This document shows, in pieces, positions 1 to 6,803 of a DNA stretch of 64,000 nucleotides; position 1 is the stretch's first letter; each line of letters opens with the position of its first letter. A program made the translations under genes and the position numbers. Origin of the DNA: a virus; the IMG/VR virus record IMGVR_UViG_3300030329_002114, positions 24,987 through 88,986 of that record; one strand, 5' to 3'. The notes beneath the pieces were generated by a model. That model saw only the letters and a program-made list of their open reading frames with translations. It was not told the DNA's origin and searched no databases.

Positions 1-991
1 TTATCATAAGTTCACATAAAGAACCAGCTTGTTTCACATTATCATTCCAGCCATATTCTAAATCTGGAACTTGTTTAACTTCTGTTAACTTTTTGTATAA
101 GTCAGCCATTGTTTCATCAGAAGTATTTACTAAGGCATACTTAACAAATCCTATAGTACCATCATAATCATCTGTAAACTCCTCAAATAACTGCATTGAT
201 TTTTGTCGTTTAGTTTGATAAGTAGACTGCAAATCTTTAAACTCATCTTCTCCACCACAAAGTTCAATTAAAGTATCCTTATCTTCTTTGATTCCAACCA
301 AGTTTTCAAAACGGAGAAAACTATGATTCCAAGCAACGCTATCTTCTTCAAAGTGACTTTTTACATATTTTGCAATAGTTTTTGATTTAGAGTTTTTAAC
401 TGCCCAAGTCAATGCTTCTTTTTGCACTTGCTGAGTGTTACTAGCAAAATCTTTCATTGCTTTTTTATCAAATGAATCAGAATTAAACACAAAGGGCTTC
501 AAAAGATCAGGCACTAAATTAGAGTATCGTAATCTTTCTTTTACATAATTAGGCGAATGTCCAAACTTTTCAGAAATGCTCTTAATAGTACTATCTTTAT
601 CAATCATACCTTTAAAAGCTAAAACTTCTTCTAAGAAAGATAAATCCTCTCTTAATAGGTTTTCTTCTAACTGAAGAGTAGACAAGTCACCATTAGGGAC
701 TGGTGAAACAATTACTGGAACTTCTGAAGTAATATTGTACTCATTTTCTAATTCCTGAATTGCTTTCAGCCTTCTGTGTCCTGCAATAAGATAATATTTG
801 CCATCTGTAGGGTCTTTATACACATTTAAAGCACTTCTTAAACCATTATTATTAATACTGGTTTTTAAGTTTTTAAATGATTCTGATTTAGTATCAACGC
901 CTTTACGAACATTTGATACAATTTTTATATTTTTACTTAATAAGAGTAAAGACTCTTCTGTTTTAGTTACTGTTTTAGTTATGTTTTTCAA
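1..991 (-). CDS. ParB-like partition/nuclease-fold protein (C-terminus cut by window edge)
   Basis: The open frame runs off the left edge, so the protein is partial (about 330 codons seen). It starts at TTG (989-991) after an AAAGGAG ribosome binding site. Seen: GHRRLKA at residues 71-77 and LQLEENLLREDL at about 107-117, the two hallmark ParB N-terminal motifs, then a predicted helix-turn-helix near 135-155. ParB proteins bind parS DNA, hydrolyse CTP and help segregate replicons; phage ParB-like proteins can also act as transcription factors or nucleases. No ParA is visible, so the role is open. The start overlaps the end of the upstream gene by 17 nt. Confidence 0.85.
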   Translation of the reverse strand, partial: MKNITKTVTKTEESLLLLSKNIKIVSNVRKGVDTKSESFKNLKTSINNNGLRSALNVYKDPTDGKYYLIAGHRRLKAIQELENEYNITSEVPVIVSPVPNGDLSTLQLEENLLREDLSFLEEVLAFKGMIDKDSTIKSISEKFGHSPNYVKERLRYSNLVPDLLKPFVFNSDSFDKKAMKDFASNTQQVQKEALTWAVKNSKSKTIAKYVKSHFEEDSVAWNHSFLRFENLVGIKEDKDTLIELCGGEDEFKDLQSTYQTKRQKSMQLFEEFTDDYDGTIGFVKYALVNTSDETMADLYKKLTEVKQVPDLEYGWNDNVKQAGSLCELMI

Positions 992-1229
992 CTACAACTC
1001 CTTTTGTTATGGGTTTACAATACCAACATTCACAATTAACTTCGTAGAGATGTCCATTTTCATCTGCAATGACATCGTATCCTAGACAAGGTGTATAATT
1101 GTGCAGTTGTTTAATTCGTTTTTTAATTAATTCATCATCAGTTACAACAATACCGTATCCGTCAAAATATTCGATTAGATTTTCTATTGTAAGATCAGAC
1201 AAAGTAATGTTTAGCTCATTTATTGTCAT
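975..1229 (-). CDS. Small Cys-containing hypothetical protein, 84 aa
   Basis: Unrecognised. An AAGGA site precedes the ATG. The C-terminal part has a compact cysteine cluster (NCECWYCKP), which could bind a metal. The gene overlaps the ParB-like gene by 17 nt, implying translational coupling. The folded RNA at 1262-1410 lies just upstream. Confidence 0.7.
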   Translation of the reverse strand: MTINELNITLSDLTIENLIEYFDGYGIVVTDDELIKKRIKQLHNYTPCLGYDVIADENGHLYEVNCECWYCKPITKGVVVEKHN

Positions 1230-1261
1230 AAGCTGTTCCTTTTTAATTATACAAAAATTTA

Positions 1262-1410
1262 TTAACTATGCGTACACGATTAGTGCTTTTCAGCCTAATC
1301 CACCACAACCTAAATAAAGAAGTGTGCTTCCCAAAACTTCAGCAATTCGGACACTCAGTCACTTTATTTATCCACTAATCTGGTTTACCCAGCTCCCTCC
1401 GCATAGTTAA
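1262..1410 (-). ncRNA. Candidate structured RNA, about 149 nt, nested long-range stems
   Basis: Three perfect nested helices are visible: 1262-1272 with 1400-1410 (11 bp), 1278-1285 with 1373-1380 (8 bp) and 1311-1319 with 1362-1370 (9 bp), plus an inner 5-bp helix 1321-1325/1351-1355. Strand 1278-1283 can instead pair locally with 1295-1300, extended by GCT/AGC around a four-base loop, so two exclusive folds are possible. The segment lies between minus-strand genes in a stretch with no credible ORF. It could be a leader switch or an independent RNA; the function is unknown. Confidence 0.6.
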
Positions 1411-1517
1411 TTAATATTTGAAGTGTTTGAATTGTAGCGATATATGGGGTGTTTTAAGACCTTAATCGCTTTAATATGGAGATGTTTAGGGGCAACTGAT
1501 ACATTACCCCTAGTTTG

Positions 1518-1688
1518 TTATTTAACGCTTGTTAACGCCTTTTTTACAATCTGTTTTATATTAAGCAAACTGCATCCTAGATTCTGTTCAATCTTACTGT
1601 AATAAGCTTCAATATTTCCCATATACCTATAAGTAATAGGATGGTCAGCTCGGTAATAAGTTTTACCTTTATATTTTAATTTATACAT
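1518..1688 (-). CDS. Small hypothetical protein, 56 aa
   Basis: Read directly from the sequence. The ATG at 1686-1688 overlaps the stop of the upstream 177-aa gene (TAATG), so it is probably translated by reinitiation. The protein is basic and tyrosine-rich (MYKLKYKGKTYYRADHP at the start). Unrecognised; nothing specific about its role. Confidence 0.6.
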   Translation of the reverse strand: MYKLKYKGKTYYRADHPITYRYMGNIEAYYSKIEQNLGCSLLNIKQIVKKALTSVK

Positions 1689-2221
1689 TAATATTCTTCT
1701 GAATTATAATCAAGCTCAGGCATTTCTCCACTTTTTATACCTTTATGTTTTTTTACTATTGATTTTATTACAACAGAAGGAACATAATGATAAACTTGTT
1801 CGTGTGTCCACTTGTCACTACTTCTTCTTGCTAACTCAGGTTCAATCATAGGGCTATCTGCATAAGGTATAAGTAATTCTTCTTTTTCATTTGGAAAACC
1901 TACTTCAACATATCTATACTTGGTAAATAAGCCATTTATTTTTGGATCACACGAGTGGCTAGCAGATGCTTGAACTGACACAGAAAAACCGTCATTAAAA
2001 ACAACCTTTTTTCTTAAATCCTGTATTGGCGCTTTTAACCACCGATACTTTTTAATTACCTCATCTCTACTCATATACTCACTATTTCTTGAGTGAGGCA
2101 TAAGAAAACCTTCATCATTATACACTTTACCTATGTACCAGCCAGCATTTGATTCAATAGGAGTTAATTCCGATACGTTGTTAACAAATTTAATATCTTT
2201 AATGTCTTTTAATGTTTTCAT
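1688..2221 (-). CDS. Hypothetical early protein, 177 aa
   Basis: A well-formed AAGGAG ribosome binding site precedes the ATG. The protein is soluble-looking, with no membrane segment and no motif I recognise. It sits in a tight minus-strand operon between the 54-aa gene and the 56-aa gene, whose start overlaps its stop. Confidence 0.75.
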   Translation of the reverse strand: MKTLKDIKDIKFVNNVSELTPIESNAGWYIGKVYNDEGFLMPHSRNSEYMSRDEVIKKYRWLKAPIQDLRKKVVFNDGFSVSVQASASHSCDPKINGLFTKYRYVEVGFPNEKEELLIPYADSPMIEPELARRSSDKWTHEQVYHYVPSVVIKSIVKKHKGIKSGEMPELDYNSEEY

Positions 2222-2230
2222 TTACTCTCC

Positions 2231-2395
2231 TTAATAAGTTTTTATGTTGTATTTTAAATAATACCACATTCTTTTTAATTGATACCCTAGATAAGTTTCC
2301 TTATTCCTTAATGAATGCCATTTATCTATTATTATAAATTCTTCTAGGTCTTTACCTTTAAGCTGAATTGTTGTAGTACTTTTGTTATCGTCCAT
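2231..2395 (-). CDS. Small hypothetical protein, 54 aa
   Basis: The ATG at 2393-2395 follows an AAGGA site, and the stop lies 9 nt before the next gene's start. The protein is charged with an aromatic basic C-terminus (KRMWYYLKYNIK). Unrecognised. The 102-bp repeat lies directly upstream, with a GGCA-N4-TGCC dyad about 47 nt from the start. Confidence 0.6.
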   Translation of the reverse strand: MDDNKSTTTIQLKGKDLEEFIIIDKWHSLRNKETYLGYQLKRMWYYLKYNIKTY

Positions 2396-2433
2396 TTTTT
2401 ATCCTTTTTTTTGTTAATTATTGTAAATTTTTA

Positions 2434-2535
2434 GGGGCAAAGGCATAACTGCCAACCAACAACACAAAGATATTGTGTTAACTTTTATTTAGTGTCGTTG
2501 TTTTTTTCCTATTGATTTTTATTTTTATGCCCCAA
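2434..2535. repeat. 102-bp repeat element, copy 1
   Basis: Nearly identical to 34985-35086 (3 differences in 102 positions). The ends are inverted: GGGGCA at the left and TGCCCC at the right. Inside are the dyad GGCATAACTGCC (2442-2453) and the hairpin CACAA-N5-TTGTG. This copy is intergenic; the second copy codes for the end of a protein. Possible readings are a miniature mobile element, a conserved structured RNA or leader, or a recombination remnant. No clear target-site duplication is visible. Confidence 0.85.
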
Positions 2536-2604
2536 GTGTAAAATAGGGAGAGTGTAACTGAGATAACAGTCACAACTCCCCCTAGGCAATGGAAAGTGCA
2601 GGTT

Positions 2605-2754
2605 TCACTTCCCAAAAACACGTTTCCTAGCCTCTGCCAAGGCTCTAAGAACATTCGGAAAGTTTTTCTTTGGTATTGAAACCACAGTTACATTTCCTGT
2701 TGGTAAAAAGTGATGAAAAAGACTATTCTTCGATTGGTTTATTAAATAACGCAT
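2605..2754 (-). CDS. Small basic hypothetical protein, 49 aa
   Basis: The frame stays open upstream to an ATG at 2817, but only the ATG at 2752-2754 has a ribosome binding site (AAAGGA, about 10 nt upstream), so the short form is preferred. It has a basic C-terminus (EARKRVFGK). Unrecognised. It lies between the 102-bp repeat and the RNA candidate at 2807-2926. Confidence 0.6.
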   Translation of the reverse strand: MRYLINQSKNSLFHHFLPTGNVTVVSIPKKNFPNVLRALAEARKRVFGK

Positions 2755-2806
2755 TGTATGTGTTCCTTTTTGTTTTAAAAATTTTAAGTATTGTGCCATA
2801 AAATAA

Positions 2807-2926
2807 TGAGGGAGCAAGGATAGGAATCCAATTACAGGGTGTTTTCCCAGTTTATTGGAGCATCCCTATACATAGACAAGAGCTTACAGCTGTGTCTAGG
2901 CGGGCAGATGCGCACCTACTCCCTCA
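2807..2926 (-). ncRNA. Candidate structured RNA, about 120 nt, three-way junction
   Basis: The closing helix is 2807-2814 with 2919-2926 (8 bp, perfect). Arm one is 2873-2878 with 2893-2898, capped by AGCT/AGCT. Arm two stacks 2820-2824/2865-2869, 2827-2832/2854-2859 and an inner GGG/CCC helix. Together these make a compact three-way junction with no ORF in it. On the minus strand the closing stem is followed by an AT-rich tail and then the 49-aa gene. It could be a leader RNA, an attenuator or an independent small RNA. Confidence 0.6.
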
Positions 2927-2936
2927 AATTACTCGA

Positions 2937-3299
2937 TTAAGAATTTCTTTTATTTTCATCTATCATTTTAAGGGTATCACTCATCTTTTGTTCAATTTCG
3001 TCTATTACTCTATTTATCCGTTGTTGTGGATGTAAATGCTCAGTACCTGCATTTATATGTCTTTGACTCAATTTTAAAAGATGAAACATTTCAGGTGCAA
3101 AAGATATTAAAATAGCATTTGCCATACCTTCTTTTGCAACTTCAGAAAATTCATCTTTATCGTGAGGGGTATGAACAAGAGCAACTGTTTTTTCTCCTGT
3201 CCTTGTTCTGTTAGCTTTATTTATTTTTATATAACCAGCGTCAATAATATTGTTATAAAATTCTAAATCTATATACCAAGGCTCTTGATAATATTCCAT
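2937..3299 (-). CDS. Hypothetical early protein, 120 aa
   Basis: A strong AAGGAG site precedes the ATG. The sequence is acidic and helical towards the C-terminus (about residues 85-118). No recognised domain. It is the second gene of early cluster 1, transcribed away from the divergent control region. Confidence 0.7.
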   Translation of the reverse strand: MEYYQEPWYIDLEFYNNIIDAGYIKINKANRTRTGEKTVALVHTPHDKDEFSEVAKEGMANAILISFAPEMFHLLKLSQRHINAGTEHLHPQQRINRVIDEIEQKMSDTLKMIDENKRNS

Positions 3300-3363
3300 T
3301 CTTTACTCCTTATATCCTTTTTTTATTGCTTTTTATTTAAAGCGATTTTTATTTGCAGGGATT

Positions 3364-3395
3364 AAAAAAGGGACAGTACAATGACTGCCCCTTTT
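3364..3395 (-). terminator. Rho-independent terminator after the 126-aa gene
   Basis: On the minus strand AAAAGGGGCAGT pairs with ACTGTCCCTTTTTT around a six-base loop and ends in a T run. It lies 15-46 nt past the stop codon of the 126-aa gene. Confidence 0.8.
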
Positions 3396-3409
3396 CTGGG
3401 TTATGGAAC

Positions 3410-3790
3410 CTATCGTACCAGCTTAGCGATACGCTTGCTGAAAGCACCCAAAGACGGGTTACGAGGGGGTTCTTTGGTAAACCCGATTCTATAGCCAACG
3501 ACCTCCTCACCAGAACGCTTATCAACATAAGCTGACGGACTATCTTTGACCTCACCACGCCACTTAAGATTATCACGCAAGGTTTGCATCTGGGCAACGA
3601 TAGCTGGAATCTCAGCTTTATCCTCATCACCGATGAATACTGAGATAGACCCAGCATTGTTAACGATGTTGGTAAGCTCCTCATCAGATAAATCCTCAAT
3701 AGGCTTATCAGGAATTACCTTTACCCAAGGTTCACTTTGGAGAGCATCATAGCGTGTAAAACGCATTGTTAGGTTAGTTACTAGACTCAT
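3410..3790 (-). CDS. Hypothetical protein, 126 aa; first gene of early cluster 1
   Basis: An AAAAGGATG site precedes the ATG. No domain recognised. The N-terminal half is mixed and the C-terminal half basic. It is promoter-proximal in the minus-strand cluster and has its own terminator, so it is probably one of the first proteins made and may be highly expressed. A different family from the first genes of early cluster 2. Confidence 0.75.
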   Translation of the reverse strand: MSLVTNLTMRFTRYDALQSEPWVKVIPDKPIEDLSDEELTNIVNNAGSISVFIGDEDKAEIPAIVAQMQTLRDNLKWRGEVKDSPSAYVDKRSGEEVVGYRIGFTKEPPRNPSLGAFSKRIAKLVR

Positions 3791-4016
3791 TGTACATCCT
3801 TTTTGTTATGTTAAAGAAAATATTTCCTAGAAGAACTAGGGGACGCTCAACAAGGGCTGAGGTACAGGCTAGACACCTTTTCTCAACGAAAAGTATAGGG
3901 TATAGCCCTGTACCGAAGGGGGGTCGGGGTACTGTATATCTCCCACACACATTCTACACTAAATTTTTGAGATTGGGGCGTAGAGAATCCCCCATAGTCA
4001 TCTATACTTTCAGTCT
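3791..4016. promoter_or_regulatory. Divergent control region A with hairpins
   Basis: Separates the minus-strand early cluster from plus-strand late module A. Visible structure: hairpin CCTAG-AAGAA-CTAGG (3826-3840), and a long stem 3861-3868 with 3907-3914 containing an inner CTTTTC/GAAAAG hairpin (3877-3893). A plus-strand frame covering 3790-4020 is low-complexity and lacks a ribosome binding site, so it is not called as a gene. Position and structure parallel 48138-48543. Promoters must lie here but I cannot assign them. Confidence 0.55.
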
Positions 4017-4214
4017 ATGAAAACTGATAAAATGGCTCCATTAGAGAAAATGAACCCTCAAACGGGTAAATTTGAGAAAGTATACGAATTAACAGAAGAT
4101 GCCATACGGATATTGAACATATTTGATGCTGAACAGAGGATAATGGAGCGTATATTTCAGATACAGGATTGGAGATACGGACTTAAAGGAGTACAGCATA
4201 TAGAATACGACTGA
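4017..4214 (+). CDS. Small protein before terminase, 65 aa
   Basis: First plus-strand gene of module A. No Shine-Dalgarno sequence precedes the ATG, and an internal ATG at codon 6 has none either. A helical, charged protein. The gene at 48544 in module B occupies the same place and shares a loose pattern (N-x-x-T-x-K-x-E-K near the N-terminus, helical C-terminus), so the pair is probably orthologous. Role unknown; possibly a late regulator or packaging accessory. Confidence 0.6.
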   Translation: MKTDKMAPLEKMNPQTGKFEKVYELTEDAIRILNIFDAEQRIMERIFQIQDWRYGLKGVQHIEYD

Positions 4215-4225
4215 ATGCAGGGATT

Positions 4226-4300
4226 ACTATACTGTATAATATTATGCTGTATAATAGTCTGTATAGTTACTATACAGTAAAATATACTATTACAGTACAG
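4226..4300. repeat. Iteron/operator cluster, CTGTATA(A/G)T boxes
   Basis: CTGTATAAT occurs at 4232-4240 and 4247-4255, CTGTATAGT at 4259-4267, and its inverse ACTATACAG at 4269-4277. The last two form a 19-bp perfect dyad centred on one base. It lies just upstream of the terminase small subunit gene, where pac/cos sites, late operators or origins are often found. Module B has a different repeat array in the same place. Confidence 0.7.
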
Positions 4301-4330
4301 TTGTCAAGTCAGTATATATATTTATACTAG

Positions 4331-5107
4331 ATGGATTTTATAACTAGAAAATTTAAAAAGAATGAATACAGAAATGTCACTTACCCTGTGTACTCTAAAG
4401 AAGAAGCAAGTAATAGAGAAATAGAGTATAAGTCTTGGAAGGAGTGCAAGGAGGGTGACTATGGTATTAGTGATGATGGATATATTGCTGAATGTATCTA
4501 TCGAAAGCAGTATAAGGACGTAGATCAAGTTACATTTCCTTACGGGAGACAATGGGTGAATAAGTCCAGATTGGAGTATCTGCCTCATAGAAGTGCGGGG
4601 CAGTACTCTCAGGTAGGTGTTAGACCTTGGCACGAGCAAGAAGCTAAGAAAACTCGTACTAAGAATGTTGTAAAAGCTTATGCTGCAATGATGTTGGGTG
4701 GGAATAAGATAGATTGGAACTTACTTGGTAAAATATACAGAAAAGATCAAGAAAGACCCGATTTAACTGCTCGCAGATTATTTAAAACAGAGAGGATTCA
4801 GAAAATGCTGGATGATGAGATACAAAAAGCCTTAAAAGATAGAGATATTGCTCAAGGGGATGTCCTAGATATGCTATTAGGGGCTATAGAAATAGCTAAA
4901 GAGAACAAAGACCCTTCAAATATGTTAAGAGGTGCTGAACAATTTGTTAAAATACTTGATATGCTACCTAAAAAGAGTATGACTACGGATACAGTACAAA
5001 TAGATATGTCCAATACCATACTGGATCAGATTGCAACAGAAGAAAAAAAGAGCCTAAAAATGTCTCAAAAGAAGGAACTTCCCTATGAAAAGCCACAAGA
5101 AGCTTAA
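4331..5107 (+). CDS. Terminase small subunit-like protein (module A), 258 aa
   Basis: Called from position directly before TerL and from homology to the 257-aa protein at 48822. Residues 1-95 form an N-terminal domain rich in aromatics and charge. Residues about 107-155 look like a helix-turn-helix-bearing segment (KTRTKNVVKAYAAMML onward), and the C-terminus is helical and charged. Small subunits recognise the packaging site and stimulate the large-subunit ATPase. No ribosome binding site is visible; the ATG follows TATACTAG. Confidence 0.65.
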   Translation: MDFITRKFKKNEYRNVTYPVYSKEEASNREIEYKSWKECKEGDYGISDDGYIAECIYRKQYKDVDQVTFPYGRQWVNKSRLEYLPHRSAGQYSQVGVRPWHEQEAKKTRTKNVVKAYAAMMLGGNKIDWNLLGKIYRKDQERPDLTARRLFKTERIQKMLDDEIQKALKDRDIAQGDVLDMLLGAIEIAKENKDPSNMLRGAEQFVKILDMLPKKSMTTDTVQIDMSNTILDQIATEEKKSLKMSQKKELPYEKPQEA

Positions 5108-5249
5108 AAAGACTGTAATCATTAAGGCGAGTGACAAAAATAAAGAGAAATTATCTTCATTTATGAATGTGCTAAAGGCAGTAGCTGAAGATATGGGCTT
5201 AGAAGTCGCTGACGCTGATGTAAATACCCTAGTTGGCTCCGATTATTAG
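5085..5249 (+). CDS. Small hypothetical protein between TerS and TerL, 54 aa
   Basis: The ATG at 5085 is preceded by GAAGGAA. It overlaps the end of the TerS-like gene by 23 nt, and its TAG overlaps the GTG start of TerL (TAGTG). Lysine-rich N-terminus (MKSHKKLKKTVIIKASDK), acidic C-terminus. Module B has unrelated small genes at this place. Confidence 0.65.
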   Translation: MKSHKKLKKTVIIKASDKNKEKLSSFMNVLKAVAEDMGLEVADADVNTLVGSDY

Positions 5250-6739
5250 TGTCTGATAAGAAAAGAATAGAAATAGCCTCTAAATTGAGGCACGATATGG
5301 TCTTATTTGGCAAAATATGTATGTCAAATATGTTTGCGGTCAATTCTCCCAAGTTTCATTATGAGATTGCTGAACAGCTACTCAATCCCGATAAAAAACA
5401 AATCAATATTGTAGCACCCAGAGGACACGCTAAGTCTTCTATAGTAGGTGGTATATTCCCCTTACACCATTTAATGTATGGAGAAGGACAGAAATTGGTT
5501 GTATTGGTGTCTAGGACTCAAGATCATGCAGTTAAGCTCTTAGGTCTTCTAAAGGATACAATGGATTACTCTGAAGCGTTTCGCTCCATATTTGGCTACT
5601 GGGGGCAACATAGTGCTAGAAGCTGGTCTAAGTCCGAAATTGAATTAAAAGACGGTTCTATGGTTATCTGTAAGGGTACAGGGCAACAATTGAGAGGTAT
5701 TAAGGTTGGGAATCAAAGACCTACACTAATTATAGTAGATGATCCTGAAGATGAAAATAATACCAAAACAGCTGAAGCTATGGAAAATAACCTGAGATGG
5801 CTTCTTCAAAGCGCAGTTCCCTCATTAGACCCTATGAAGGGTAGAATTGTCATAATTGGTACACCTCAGCATCAAAGATGTATGGTAGAAACCTTAAAAG
5901 GGATGCACGGATGGAAAAACTTAACCTTTAAGCCCGATTTCGATAAAAATATTGCTCTTTGGGAAGACTGGTGGAGCATTGAAAAGCTTCTTGAAAAGAA
6001 AAAAGAATTAGAATCTATTAATAGGCTATCTGTATTCTATAGAGAATATGCTTGTGAAATTGTAGGGGATGAGGACCAACTTTTTAAAGCAGATGACTTT
6101 AGGTATTACGATGGTGACTTTATTCGTAAAAAAGGCAAGAGTTATTTAAGGATTACCTCGTTAGATGGTGAAAAATGCGATAAAATGGTTCCTGTAAATG
6201 TATTTACGGGGGTCGATCCCGCTTCAAGTGTAAAAAGAGGAGCAGATTATTCCGTTATTTACAATTTAGCAGTTGATGACGAAGATAATCGGTATTCCTT
6301 ACCTTATTACAGAAAACACGCTACTCCACTTACTTTAGCAGAAGCAATTGTAAACAATTTTAGACGATACCGCTCTGAGAAAACAAGGATAGAGTCTGTA
6401 GGGTATCAGGAAATGTTAAGAGAATATGTCTTAAAAAGATCTAGAGATGAAAATTTATTCATACCTGGGCTGAATATTAAAGAAAACCCTAGAACCTCTA
6501 AAAGCAACCGCCTAGAGTCTCTTCAGCCCATATTTGCTAACCATAAGATGTTTTTAAAGGAAGATCAGCAAGATTTGATCAATGAGTTGTTACTTTTCCC
6601 TAGAGGTAAGCACGATGACCTTCTAGATGGTTTATTTTATGCTAATAAAGGTTCTTACATACCTCATCATAAGTATGAAGATGCTCCACTTGTAACCAAA
6701 GGCATACGAAATATATTTAGTGATTGGCAATTAGTTTAA
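5249..6739 (+). CDS. Terminase large subunit (module A), 496 aa
   Basis: The packaging motor ATPase/nuclease. Seen: Walker A APRGHAKSS at residues 56-64, Walker B TLIIVDDPED near 158-167, a C-terminal RNase H-like nuclease with GVDPASS (Asp about 323) and KHDDLLDG (455-462). The length is normal. Translation starts at GTG coupled to the preceding stop. It drives DNA into the prohead through the portal encoded next, and is clearly homologous to the protein at 49943. Confidence 0.95.
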   Translation: MSDKKRIEIASKLRHDMVLFGKICMSNMFAVNSPKFHYEIAEQLLNPDKKQINIVAPRGHAKSSIVGGIFPLHHLMYGEGQKLVVLVSRTQDHAVKLLGLLKDTMDYSEAFRSIFGYWGQHSARSWSKSEIELKDGSMVICKGTGQQLRGIKVGNQRPTLIIVDDPEDENNTKTAEAMENNLRWLLQSAVPSLDPMKGRIVIIGTPQHQRCMVETLKGMHGWKNLTFKPDFDKNIALWEDWWSIEKLLEKKKELESINRLSVFYREYACEIVGDEDQLFKADDFRYYDGDFIRKKGKSYLRITSLDGEKCDKMVPVNVFTGVDPASSVKRGADYSVIYNLAVDDEDNRYSLPYYRKHATPLTLAEAIVNNFRRYRSEKTRIESVGYQEMLREYVLKRSRDENLFIPGLNIKENPRTSKSNRLESLQPIFANHKMFLKEDQQDLINELLLFPRGKHDDLLDGLFYANKGSYIPHHKYEDAPLVTKGIRNIFSDWQLV

Positions 6740-6803
6740 AATAGGGCGTTGAGGATCGGAAATTATTCTCGATAATATTACCGCCGTAATTACTTAGTAA
6801 TAT

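Noticed and set aside
3790-4020. 76-codon plus-strand frame in the divergent region
   Set aside because: No ribosome binding site, odd composition, and it runs across hairpins; likely chance.
6740-6803. Short inverted repeats between TerL and portal
   Set aside because: Only five-base arms (ATTAC/GTAAT) in AT-rich sequence and no match in module B; not convincing as a terminator.
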